NCBI RefSeq assembly: GCF_037137075.1
Contig: NZ_JBBBNV010000042.1
Coordinates: 1 to 24,216, forward strand
From: JBBBNV01 sp037137075
GTDB taxonomy: Bacteria > Bacillota > Bacilli > Paenibacillales > NBRC-103111
Length of the DNA: 24,216 nucleotides
Reading direction: 5' to 3'
In this document: piece after piece, positions 9,317 to 16,996 of the stretch
How positions within the stretch are numbered: position 1 is the first letter of the stretch
Layout of the letters: the number at the start of each line of letters is the position of its first letter
Notes under the pieces: generated by a model
The model's input: only the letters and a program-made list of their open reading frames with translations
Told to the model about the DNA's origin: nothing
The model's database searches: none
Program-made: the position numbers and the translations under genes

Positions 9317-9370
9317 AAAGCTGAAAAGCTGAAAAGCTGCCGCAAAATCGCAAAATCGCAAACCGCAAAC
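9317..9370. repeat. Two abutting 8-bp tandem repeats
   Basis: AAAGCTGA is repeated 2.9 times (9317-9339) and is followed by CGCAAAAT twice and then CGCAAACC and GCAAAC (9341-9370). Both small arrays have an 8-bp period. They lie between the mannosidase gene and its terminator, in a stretch with no gene (9279-9564). Confidence 0.8.
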
Positions 9371-9455
9371 CTGAAATTCAGGTCTCTGGCTCCGGCTAGT
9401 GGGTATCCCTGGAGCAGAAGCTTCAACTAAATGCGGAGCATCTCCTGCCGCATTA

Positions 9456-9506
9456 AACAACGTGCAGCGCCCTGATCTGGACGTTGCACGTTGTTTTTGT
9501 GTTTTT
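9456..9506 (+). terminator. Intrinsic terminator of the mannosidase gene
   Basis: The stem AACAACGTGCA / TGCACGTTGTT (11 bp, 18-base loop) runs into TTTTGTGTTTTT. It separates the mannosidase gene from the convergent sensor kinase gene, which ends at 9565. Confidence 0.8.
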
Positions 9507-9564
9507 CTCATCGGCCGGAGAAGCACGGCGGTTCTCCTGGATCTGGATCGTGATCGGTATCCGT

Positions 9565-11451
9565 TTATTCAGCGACAGCCCGGGTAAACGGCTCGATTGT
9601 TTGCGGGAAGGTCAGGGTAATGGCGGTGCCGAGGCCTTCCTTGCTGAGCACCCGCATCAGACCGGGAGAGCCATAATGCAGGGCAAGCCGCTTGCTGGTG
9701 TTGGACAGGCCGACGTGCTTGCCGGGCAGGGTATCGGCGTGGAGCGACCCACGGATGAGCGTCAGCCGTTCCCTGGTCATGCCCGGTCCGTTGTCGATAA
9801 TGGTGACCTTCAGGTCTGGCCCGTGCAGGCGGCATTTTATTTTGACCGCAAGCTGCTGTCGGGCTTCCAGACCGATGTGAACACTGTTCTCGACGAGCGG
9901 CTGCAGGCTGATTTTCACAACTCGGCAGGCTTCGGGAACCGTCTCGTCGTCCCACAGCACATGAAGCCGTTCGCCGAACCGGGTCCGCTGCAGCTCTACG
10001 TAGCCGCGGACATTGGCGAGCTCTTCCTTTAACGTGACCAAATCCTCGGATGCCCGCAAAGCATATTCCAGCAAATCGCTGAGCTGCTCAATCATAAGGC
10101 AGGCCTCATTGGGGGACCGCGTCAGCTGGAACGCCTTCCAATAGATCGAATGCAGCGTATTGGACATGAAATGAGGATTCATTTGGGATTGCAGCGCCTT
10201 CAGCTCAAGCAGCTCCATCTTGGCCTGTCGCTCGGACAGCTGCACCCGCAAATAATTTTGCTCCAGAAAGGTGTCCAGAATATTTTTGACAATCAGCTCA
10301 TAGACATCCTGAATTTTCTCGGGAACGGTCTGAGCCGAGGTTTGGCTGTCGTCGGCATGCTCCAGCACATTGACGATTTGCACGATTTGCCGGTAATTTT
10401 TGCGGGTAATCCACAACGCGTACAGCACGCTGAGCAGCAGCGAGAGCGCAACAAGGGACAACGTGTAGTACACCAGTGTGCGCGGAAGGCTGAACAGGGT
10501 GTTCGTCGGCACGACAGACACCGCATTCCACCCCAGGCGGGGTGTCTGCTTCATGCTGACCCAGGCATCGTGATAAGGAAAGCGGATCAGCCCGCTGCCG
10601 GATGAGGCCGGAAGCTCCTCCGGCACAGGAACAGCCCCTTCGAAGCTGCTTGCGGGGACCAGGGGCGTCCCGCTCCGGTCTGCGATGTAGTAATAGCTGC
10701 CCGGCCAGTCGTTGAACTGGCGGAACGATTTCTCGAAATACGCCGGAAGCACATTCATAATAATGAGTCCGTGGAACCTTCCGGGGCTGGTCTTGGCAAA
10801 CGGCTTGTAGACGGTAATAACCGGCGTGGCGTAATCCTTGCGGGTGTTAGTATACAGCAAGCGCGGCTGTGTCACCAGCTGCTCTTCCTCAAAAACGCCC
10901 GACTCATACATCGAGAACCAGGTTGTATCCAGAGCGGAATCAAGCTGGACGATGCCGTCGCGTGTGCTCAGGAAGCGTCCGTACGGATTGTCATAATAAA
11001 TGTAGATGGAATCGATAAACGGCTTGGAGTTGGCCGGAACATCAATCACGTTGCGCAAATAAAAAAGCGCTTCCAACTCCTCGAACGTAAAGGAGGGCGT
11101 ATTCAGAATTGAACGCAGCCGGTTTTTAATTTTGGGATCCTTGTCGAAGGAGAGGCTGAGGGAATCCAGCTCGGCGGGAATAAGCTGCGTCAGTTCCTTC
11201 AGCTGATTCAGCCGGCTTTCATTGTTCCGCTCAATGGACTGGCGCACATACCGCTCCGTAATGAAAATCGACAGCGACCCGAGCAGGGTCAGCGGAATGA
11301 GGGACAGCACAATAATCCGGCGAAAGTTGTCATAGAAAAATTTACGGGCCAGCGCGGCGTCGCTTTGCCGGACATATTTAATCTTCGTGCTTGAACTGCC
11401 CCGGCGTTTTCCCGTAATGCTGTTTAAAAGCGCGGATAAAATTTTTCGCAT
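9565..11451 (-). CDS. YesM-type sensor histidine kinase
   Basis: This membrane sensor kinase of about 628 aa is probably the partner of the adjacent YesN-type regulator. It has a short cytoplasmic N-terminus, TM1 (IIVLSLIPLTLLGSLSIFI), an extracellular sensor domain of about 250 aa, TM2 (YYTLSLVALSLLLSVLYAL), then a His_kinase domain with phosphoacceptor motif LQSQMNPHFMSNTLHSI and an ATPase domain (PLVENSVHIG, DNGPGM, GLSNTSKRL). The H-box reads HFMSNT where HFLYNT is usual, and the N-box has HIG rather than KHG. No clear HAMP domain is visible. ATG at 11451 is chosen over GTG at 11472 because GGTGGGG lies seven bases before it, whereas GGAGG is only three bases from the GTG. Either start overlaps the regulator gene by more than 70 bases, implying translational coupling. 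It likely senses a glycan or a substrate-loaded binding protein. Confidence 0.92.
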   Translation of the reverse strand: MRKILSALLNSITGKRRGSSSTKIKYVRQSDAALARKFFYDNFRRIIVLSLIPLTLLGSLSIFITERYVRQSIERNNESRLNQLKELTQLIPAELDSLSLSFDKDPKIKNRLRSILNTPSFTFEELEALFYLRNVIDVPANSKPFIDSIYIYYDNPYGRFLSTRDGIVQLDSALDTTWFSMYESGVFEEEQLVTQPRLLYTNTRKDYATPVITVYKPFAKTSPGRFHGLIIMNVLPAYFEKSFRQFNDWPGSYYYIADRSGTPLVPASSFEGAVPVPEELPASSGSGLIRFPYHDAWVSMKQTPRLGWNAVSVVPTNTLFSLPRTLVYYTLSLVALSLLLSVLYALWITRKNYRQIVQIVNVLEHADDSQTSAQTVPEKIQDVYELIVKNILDTFLEQNYLRVQLSERQAKMELLELKALQSQMNPHFMSNTLHSIYWKAFQLTRSPNEACLMIEQLSDLLEYALRASEDLVTLKEELANVRGYVELQRTRFGERLHVLWDDETVPEACRVVKISLQPLVENSVHIGLEARQQLAVKIKCRLHGPDLKVTIIDNGPGMTRERLTLIRGSLHADTLPGKHVGLSNTSKRLALHYGSPGLMRVLSKEGLGTAITLTFPQTIEPFTRAVAE

Positions 11452-12133
11452 TGGCGTACCCCACCATTTCACTGACCTCCAGCGCCTTCCAGCGCTGCTC
11501 CCGCAGCAGTACGGCGGCCTTCTTCATACGGACGGTCTGAACGTAATCGGAGAACCTGTGGCCTGTTATTTTTTTGAAAAACGAACTCACGTAGGTCGGA
11601 TTCATGTGCACTAGCTGTGCGACCTCTTCCAGCGTCACGGTGCGGTAGTCGGTTTCGATGTAGGTCAAAATACGCTGGATGACCGGATGGTTCAGTCCTT
11701 GAACTTCAGGAACGGCAGGGGCGGACACCCTACCGGAGGCGCTGCGGCCGGGCTGCTCGTCAAGCTCCTGCTTCAGCTCCGCAAGCACCGTCTGCAGGTC
11801 GTTGTATTTGGCCGGCTTGACCAAATAATGGCGTACGCCGTAGCTGATTGCCTGCCGCGCCAGCTCGAAATCCCGCAATCCGCTCAGTAGAATAACCCGG
11901 ACCTGAAGCTTGCGGTCGTGAATTTCCTTTGCCAGCTCGATACCAGTCATATGCGGCATTTTAATGTCACAGAGGATGGCGTCAATCTCCTCGTGCTGAA
12001 GCAAATATTTAAGCGCTTCCAATCCGTTGTTCAGCTGAACCGCGATTTGAAAGCCGGCCAGTTCCCAGGGAAAGCAGCTGCACAGTGTGCTGCGCGCTTC
12101 GATTTCATCGTCAATAACCGCCATTTTATACAT
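11378..12133 (-). CDS. YesN-type response regulator, receiver plus AraC DNA-binding domain
   Basis: This 251-aa regulator has an N-terminal receiver with acidic pocket D8-D9, phosphoacceptor D56 in ILCDIKMP, S84 and K106 (YLVKPAKY). A linker of about 40 residues leads to two AraC-type helix-turn-helix motifs (about 155-251: TLEEVAQLVHMNPTYVSSFF and the second around VSEMVGYANAKNFIRAFK). The start is ATG 12131-12133 (minus), set by GAGGG seven bases upstream; the longer open frame reaching 12271 has no domain upstream and runs over the promoter region. It is transcribed divergently from the transporter operon and cotranscribed with the overlapping kinase gene. By analogy with YesN-type systems it should activate the neighbouring transport and enzyme genes. 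Confidence 0.93.
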   Translation of the reverse strand: MYKMAVIDDEIEARSTLCSCFPWELAGFQIAVQLNNGLEALKYLLQHEEIDAILCDIKMPHMTGIELAKEIHDRKLQVRVILLSGLRDFELARQAISYGVRHYLVKPAKYNDLQTVLAELKQELDEQPGRSASGRVSAPAVPEVQGLNHPVIQRILTYIETDYRTVTLEEVAQLVHMNPTYVSSFFKKITGHRFSDYVQTVRMKKAAVLLREQRWKALEVSEMVGYANAKNFIRAFKQHYGKTPGQFKHED

Positions 12134-12169
12134 CCGGCATCCCTCGTTTCGGGCGGGTTTTCTAAAGAA

Positions 12170-12198
12170 ATGATACCTGATCCAAAGAAAACGGGCAA
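12170..12198 (-). promoter_or_regulatory. Promoter of the regulator-kinase operon
   Basis: On the minus strand TTGCCC (12193-12198) and TATCAT (12170-12175) are separated by exactly 17 bases. The predicted start near 12163 gives a leader of about 30 nt before the regulator ATG. Confidence 0.6.
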
Positions 12199-12234
12199 CT
12201 AGTAAACGAGGATCACAAGCAAAGGGTCTTTTTA

Positions 12235-12248
12235 TGAAAGCGGATACA
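12235..12248 (+). promoter_or_regulatory. cre-like box upstream of transporter operon
   Basis: TGAAAGCGGATACA matches 13 of 14 positions of TGWAANCGNTNWCA (A where the central T is expected). It lies directly before a candidate extended -10, TGGTATTTT (12249-12257), so CcpA bound here would cover the -35/-10 spacer. The -35 (TTTTTA) is poor, consistent with a promoter needing an activator. Confidence 0.5.
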
Positions 12249-12301
12249 TGGTATTTTGAAGATGGTACCACAATCAGAAAAACAAAGGCTAGGGGGTTTC
12301 A

Positions 12302-13639
12302 ATGATGAATCAAAGACTACGTTATGTGACGGCGATGATGGTTCTGTTTGCGATGTTGTTTGCGACCGCTTGCAGCAATTCATCGGAAGGCACGGCAAGC
12401 CAGGGGGTGTCCGGCTCCGGCTCCTCGGGCGGCGACAAGCAGGTCACGCTGCGCTTTGCATGGTGGGGCAATGACCCGCGGCATAAGGCGACGCTTGCAG
12501 CTATCGACGCGTACATGAAGCAGCATCCGAATGTCAAAATCGAAGCGGAGTACATGGGCTTTGACGGGTACAACAAGAAGCTGGCTACCCAGTTCGCCGG
12601 CATGACCGCTCCGGATTTGTTCCAGTTCACCTACGAGTGGACGGTTGACATGAGTGACTTCATGCTTGATCTGAACACTGTCAAAAGCCAGCTCGATCTG
12701 ACCAAGCTGCCTGAAGCGGCGCTGAAGGATTTCGGTTCTTACAAGGGCAAGCAAATCATGGTTCCATCCGGCATGTTCGCCGCCACAACGATTGTGAATC
12801 AGGACTTTATGCAGAAGCACGGCATCCCGGCGGATACGGTATGGACCTGGGACAAAATCATTGAAGAAGGCAAGAAGCTCCATGAAAAAGACAAAAATGC
12901 GTACCTGTTGACGGCGGATATCGACGTTATCAACAAGCTGCTGCTGCAGCCGTACATGATGCAAAAAACAGGCAAAGGCTGGGTTAATGACGACTTCACA
13001 CCGGGCTTTGACAAAGCACAGCTGACCGACGGCTTGACCTTCCTGTCCAATCTGTACAAAAGCGGAGCCATTGAGCCGTTTGGCGACAGCACCGCGTTCG
13101 TCGGTAAAATGGAGCAAAACCCGAAATGGGTCAAAGGCGAAATCGGCATGCTGATCGACTATGTACAGGCTATGGATAAGTATAAGCAGGCACTTCCAAA
13201 CGGAAAAATCGGCGTTAGCCCATTCCCTGAAAATCCGGGTGCTGTCCAGTCCGGCAACGCCATGGTAGCGGGTACCGGGTTCTCGATTTGGAAGGATTCC
13301 CCGAACAAGGAAGAAGCGGCAAAGTTCATCAACTATCTTATCAACGATAAAGAAGCGGCCTTGCTGCTGACGACGCAGCGCGGAATTCCGGCATCAACCA
13401 CGGCAAGACAGGCGCTGCAGGAATCCGGCAAGCTGAATCCGGACATCTCCAAGGGGCTTGAATTCGCTTCCGCGAAGAAAACGGTTGCACCGAACGTGGT
13501 CAGCACGAATGCCGAGCTGGCTCAAATCGTCAAGGATGCGATTCAAAAGCTGATTTATGACCAAATGACGCCGGATAAAGCGGCGGATGAAATTTTGAAG
13601 GGCTTTACCGCCAAATTGAATGAGTTGAAGTCCAAGTAA
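12302..13639 (+). CDS. ABC transporter sugar-binding lipoprotein (family 1), second copy
   Basis: This 445-aa family 1 binding lipoprotein is the first gene of the transporter operon. Lipobox FATAC is preceded by a hydrophobic stretch (AMMVLFAMLFATA) and followed by a Ser/Gly tether. The mature domain starts VTLRFAWWGNDPRH and has APDLFQF and the usual alternating lobes. The ATG at 12302 follows AGGGGG by five bases; ATG 12305 directly after it is equally possible. It is paralogous to the protein at 4602 but differs in many presumed binding residues (for example FTYEW against MDYAF), so the two may recognise different parts or lengths of the same glycan. The permease genes follow after a hairpin. 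Likely regulated by the divergent YesN-type regulator and by CcpA. Confidence 0.93.
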   Translation: MMNQRLRYVTAMMVLFAMLFATACSNSSEGTASQGVSGSGSSGGDKQVTLRFAWWGNDPRHKATLAAIDAYMKQHPNVKIEAEYMGFDGYNKKLATQFAGMTAPDLFQFTYEWTVDMSDFMLDLNTVKSQLDLTKLPEAALKDFGSYKGKQIMVPSGMFAATTIVNQDFMQKHGIPADTVWTWDKIIEEGKKLHEKDKNAYLLTADIDVINKLLLQPYMMQKTGKGWVNDDFTPGFDKAQLTDGLTFLSNLYKSGAIEPFGDSTAFVGKMEQNPKWVKGEIGMLIDYVQAMDKYKQALPNGKIGVSPFPENPGAVQSGNAMVAGTGFSIWKDSPNKEEAAKFINYLINDKEAALLLTTQRGIPASTTARQALQESGKLNPDISKGLEFASAKKTVAPNVVSTNAELAQIVKDAIQKLIYDQMTPDKAADEILKGFTAKLNELKSK

Positions 13640-13647
13640 AAGGCCGG

Positions 13648-13682
13648 AAAGAGTGACGCCCGAACCGGGCGGCACTCTTTTT
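13648..13682 (+). terminator. Intra-operon hairpin between binding protein and permease genes
   Basis: AAAGAGTG and CGCCCG pair with CGGGCG and CACTCTTT around an AAC loop, with one A-G mismatch; the stem is 15 positions long and the last arm ends in TTTTT. It lies between the binding-protein stop codon and the first permease. It could be a partial terminator or a 3' stabiliser that keeps binding protein in excess over permeases. Confidence 0.7.
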
Positions 13683-13728
13683 AACGAAACCGACTTTCCC
13701 CCACCACACACGGAAAGGAACATCCCAA

Positions 13729-14622
13729 TTGAAAAGCAAGAATATGCGTACTGCCCTCTGGGGCCTGTTATTCGTGTCGCCGTGGATCATCGGATTTTTA
13801 TGGTTTCAGCTGTATCCGCTCGTCTTGTCGTTATATTACTCCTTCACCGATTCGACCGTAGTCAAACCGGGCAAATTCATTGGATTCGACAATTACGTCA
13901 AAATGCTGACCGACGATAAAGATTTTTTCCCTTCTTTTAAAGTAACGCTCATTTATTCAGTCATCGCCGTACCGGCCAAGCTGGCGTTTGCGCTGCTGAT
14001 TGCCATTATCCTGAATATGAAAAGCAAAGCGGTGAATTTGTACCGTACAGTGTATTATTTGCCCTCCATTCTGGGCGGAAGCGTGGCCATTTCGATTTTA
14101 TGGCGCTTCCTGTTTATGAAGGAAGGGGTTGTAAACCAGGCGCTGTCCTTTTTCCACCTTCCTCCGGTTAACTGGCTGGGCAGTCCGCAGGTGGCGCTTG
14201 GAACGATTAGTATTCTCGTGGTCTGGCAGTTCGGATCGTCCATGGTCCTGTTCTTGGCCGGCCTGAAGCAAATTCCGGGCGAGCTTTATGAAGCGGCGAT
14301 GGTCGACGGCGCCGGGAAGCTTCGGATGCTGTGGCAAATTACGATTCCGCTGCTGACACCGATTATTTTCTTCAATCTGGTTATGCAAACGATTAATGCT
14401 TTGCAGGAATTCACCGCTGCATTCGTCGTAACAAACGGCGGTCCGCTTAAATCCACCTACTTGTTTGGTCTGAAAATTTATGATGAAGCATTCCAAAATA
14501 TGAAAATGGGGTACGCCTCTGCGCTGTCCTGGTTCCTGTTTGCTGTCATCTTGATCCTGACCCTGTTCATCTTCCGATCGGCAAGATCATGGGTCCACTA
14601 TGAAGACGGAGGGAAAGGCTAA
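13729..14622 (+). CDS. CUT1 sugar ABC transporter permease (UgpA/LacF type)
   Basis: This 297-aa inner-membrane permease has about six transmembrane helices, the first being LLFVSPWIIGFLWFQLYPLVL. The EAA loop that docks the ATPase is ELYEAAMVDGAGKLRMLWQITIPLL (about residues 185-210). The start is a TTG: GGAAAGGAA lies eight bases before it, whereas the next in-frame ATG (13744) would be 23 bases away. Its stop overlaps the next start by one base (TAATG), so the two permeases are coupled and should form a heterodimer. The substrate is an oligosaccharide delivered by one or both binding proteins. No ATPase gene is present in the window. Confidence 0.94.
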   Translation: MKSKNMRTALWGLLFVSPWIIGFLWFQLYPLVLSLYYSFTDSTVVKPGKFIGFDNYVKMLTDDKDFFPSFKVTLIYSVIAVPAKLAFALLIAIILNMKSKAVNLYRTVYYLPSILGGSVAISILWRFLFMKEGVVNQALSFFHLPPVNWLGSPQVALGTISILVVWQFGSSMVLFLAGLKQIPGELYEAAMVDGAGKLRMLWQITIPLLTPIIFFNLVMQTINALQEFTAAFVVTNGGPLKSTYLFGLKIYDEAFQNMKMGYASALSWFLFAVILILTLFIFRSARSWVHYEDGGKG

Positions 14623-15512
14623 TGCAAACGCAAACGTCCGCAGTACCCCGCCCGAGCGCAAGCAGGCGGGAACGGAACGCTCGAATCCGGAATGTGATGA
14701 AGCATGTGGCGCTAATCCTTCTGGGCTGGCTGATGGTGTATCCGTTAGTTTGGCTGTTCTTCAGCTCATTCAAGACGAATGCAGATTTGTTCGGCTCGCT
14801 CAGCCTGCTGCCGAGTGAATTTGTTTGGGATTCGTACCTTAAAGGCTGGGAGGGGACGGGGCAGTATTCTTACGCTATCTTCTTTTACAACACGTTTCTG
14901 ATGGTTGTGCCGACCGTTATTTTGACTGTCGTGTCCAGTGTTATGGTCGCTTACGGCTTTGCCCGCTTCCAGTTCCCGCTGCGCAACCTGATGTTTATTC
15001 TTATGATCTCTACTCTGATGCTGCCGCATACCGTCATTATTATTCCGCGGTATCTTATTTTCCGCAATTTGCACTGGCTGGACAGCTACTGGCCGTTTAT
15101 CGCCCCGGCTGCCTTCGGCTGCTTCCCGTTTTTTATTTTCATGATGGTGCAGTTTTTCCGGGGCTTGCCCCGGGAGCTGGATGAGTCCGCCGTGATGGAC
15201 GGCTGCAATCCTCCGAAGATATTGCTGCGGATTTTGCTGCCTTTAAGCTTTCCGGCGATGATTTCCGCCGCTATTTTCCAGTTCATTTGGACGTGGAACG
15301 ATTTCTTTAACCCGCTCATTTTTATTAATAGCGTGAAGAAGTTCCCGATTTCTCTGGCCCTGCGGATGAGCATCGACTCGACGGGCGGCACAGTGGAATG
15401 GAACCAGATTATGGCGATGTCGGTGCTTGCGATTTTGCCTCCGGTCCTCATTTTCTTTTTCTCGCAAAAATATTTTGTTGAAGGCATCGCCACTACCGGC
15501 ATTAAGGGGTAA
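14622..15512 (+). CDS. CUT1 sugar ABC transporter permease (UgpE/LacG type)
   Basis: This 296-aa permease is the second half of the translocator. After a basic N-terminus come about six membrane segments, starting with VALILLGWLMVYPLVWLFFSSF, and the EAA loop ELDESAVMDGCNPPKILLRI (about residues 184-205). The C-terminus EGIATTGIKG is typical of the MalG/UgpE side. GGAGGGAAAGG immediately precedes the ATG, which shares one base with the stop codon of the first permease. The sulfatase gene follows after 26 bases in the same operon. Confidence 0.95.
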   Translation: MQTQTSAVPRPSASRRERNARIRNVMKHVALILLGWLMVYPLVWLFFSSFKTNADLFGSLSLLPSEFVWDSYLKGWEGTGQYSYAIFFYNTFLMVVPTVILTVVSSVMVAYGFARFQFPLRNLMFILMISTLMLPHTVIIIPRYLIFRNLHWLDSYWPFIAPAAFGCFPFFIFMMVQFFRGLPRELDESAVMDGCNPPKILLRILLPLSFPAMISAAIFQFIWTWNDFFNPLIFINSVKKFPISLALRMSIDSTGGTVEWNQIMAMSVLAILPPVLIFFFSQKYFVEGIATTGIKG

Positions 15513-15538
15513 CCGAGCCAGAGAGGAGAGCTTCATCC

Positions 15539-16900
15539 ATGGGGAAGGCTGCCAAACGGCCGAATGTCATTGTATTCTTTACTGATCAGCAGCGCTGGGA
15601 TACGACCGGTGTCCATGGCAATCCGCTTGGGCTGACACCGAACTTCGATCGCATGGCCGCGCTGGGAACACACGCTGCATATACGTTTACCTGCCAGCCG
15701 GTCTGCGGCCCGGCCCGTTCGTCCGTACAAACCGGCTTATATGCCACCGAAGCTGGCTGCTTCACCAACGGAATTCCGCTTCCGGAAGGCTCAAGGACGC
15801 TGGCTCATTATTTCGGGGAAGCCGGATATGACACCGCCTATATCGGCAAATGGCACCTGGCGTGCACGAGAACGAGCCCTGTGCCGGTCGAGAAGCGGGG
15901 CGGGTATGATTATTGGCTCGCTGCCGATGCCCTTGAGCATACTTCAGATGCGTATAAGACCGTGCTGTACAATAATGACAATGAACCGGTCGAGCTGCCG
16001 GGCTACCGGGCCGATGCGCTGACGGATGCGGCTATCCGCTATATCGGAAGCCGGCGGGACGCCGATGCGCCGTTCTATCTGTTTCTTTCGTATCTGGAGC
16101 CGCATCATCAGAACCACCGTGACGATTATCCCGCTCCGGATGTATACCGAGGCCATTACACCGGCCGGTATGTCCCGCCTGATCTCGCAGCGCTGGGCGG
16201 CAATGCGCACCAGCATCTGGACGGGTATTACGGGATGGTGCGACGGCTGGATGAGGCCCTGGGCCGGTTAAACGACGCGATCAAAAGCCTTGGTCTGGCG
16301 GAGGATACGATCCTCGCGTTCACATCCGACCATGCCTGCCACTTCAAGACACGTAATGCCGAATACAAGCGATCGTGCCATGAAAGCTCTATCCGGGTGC
16401 CTATGGCCTTCAGCGGTCCCGGCTTTGACGGCGGCGGTACCTTGCGGGAGCTTGTCAGCCTGGTTGATTTGCCGCCGACACTGCTCGATGCAGCAGGCAT
16501 CCCGGTTCCGGAGTCCATGCAGGGACGTTCTGTAGTGCCTCTCTTGAACGGAAAGCGCGCTGATTGGCCGCAGGAGGTGTTTGTGCAGATTAGCGAGTCG
16601 CAGGTCGGACGGGCTATCCGGACCAAACGCTGGAAGTACAGCGTAACCGCGCCTGGCCGTGATCCGATTCGCGATGCCGGGGCGGCCGAGTATGTGGAGG
16701 AGTTTCTGTACGACCTGGAGGCGGACCCCTACGAGCTGAACAATCTCGTGGACAAGGCCTCGCATGAGCCGGTCCGTAGCCAGCTGAGAGAACGTCTTCT
16801 CGCGCGGATGGCGGCGGCGGGTGAGCCGGTCCCGCTTATCCGGTTTTTGCCCCCGGTCGTCTCCGGGCAGCTGCGAATCAATCCGGAGGATATTTACTAA
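15539..16900 (+). CDS. Sulfatase (formylglycine-dependent, S1-like)
   Basis: This 453-aa type I sulfatase hydrolyses a sulfate ester. The N-terminal metal-binding motif FFTDQQRWDT (D16) is followed by the activation motif CGPAR, with C56 expected to become formylglycine and R60 alongside; GKWHLA and FTSDHACHF supply further active-site residues, and a C-terminal EFLYDLEADPYELNNL motif is typical of the family. There is no signal peptide or membrane segment, so it should act in the cytoplasm on imported sulfated sugar. ATG is set by AGAGGAGAG eight bases upstream. It is the last gene of the binding protein-permease-permease operon, pointing to a sulfated oligosaccharide as cargo. Maturation needs a formylglycine-generating enzyme or anaerobic sulfatase maturase, neither of which is encoded here. 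The sulfate position and sugar are not predictable by eye. Confidence 0.93.
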   Translation: MGKAAKRPNVIVFFTDQQRWDTTGVHGNPLGLTPNFDRMAALGTHAAYTFTCQPVCGPARSSVQTGLYATEAGCFTNGIPLPEGSRTLAHYFGEAGYDTAYIGKWHLACTRTSPVPVEKRGGYDYWLAADALEHTSDAYKTVLYNNDNEPVELPGYRADALTDAAIRYIGSRRDADAPFYLFLSYLEPHHQNHRDDYPAPDVYRGHYTGRYVPPDLAALGGNAHQHLDGYYGMVRRLDEALGRLNDAIKSLGLAEDTILAFTSDHACHFKTRNAEYKRSCHESSIRVPMAFSGPGFDGGGTLRELVSLVDLPPTLLDAAGIPVPESMQGRSVVPLLNGKRADWPQEVFVQISESQVGRAIRTKRWKYSVTAPGRDPIRDAGAAEYVEEFLYDLEADPYELNNLVDKASHEPVRSQLRERLLARMAAAGEPVPLIRFLPPVVSGQLRINPEDIY

Positions 16901-16960
16901 CACTAACCAAGCGTGCGAATAAAGCGGCCGGAATTTCCCGCGAAGCCGGTTGAACAATAG

Positions 16961-16996
16961 AAGCCTGACCTATTCCGAAACGGAAGGTCAGGCTTT
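16961..16996 (+). terminator. Hairpin after the sulfatase operon
   Basis: AAGCCTGACC / GGTCAGGCTT (10 bp) encloses TTCCG / CGGAA with an AAA loop and a two-base bulge. Only three T residues follow the stem base, so it is a weaker intrinsic terminator or an mRNA 3' end stabiliser. Confidence 0.6.

Noticed and set aside
6150..9526. Several antisense frames within and after the mannosidase gene
   Set aside because: The mannosidase frame carries all catalytic residues; the antisense frames have no family signature or start signals.
12134..12271. Extended N-terminus for the response regulator (from 12271)
   Set aside because: The added residues match no domain, the good ribosome binding site is at the internal ATG, and the extension would run over the promoter at 12170-12198.
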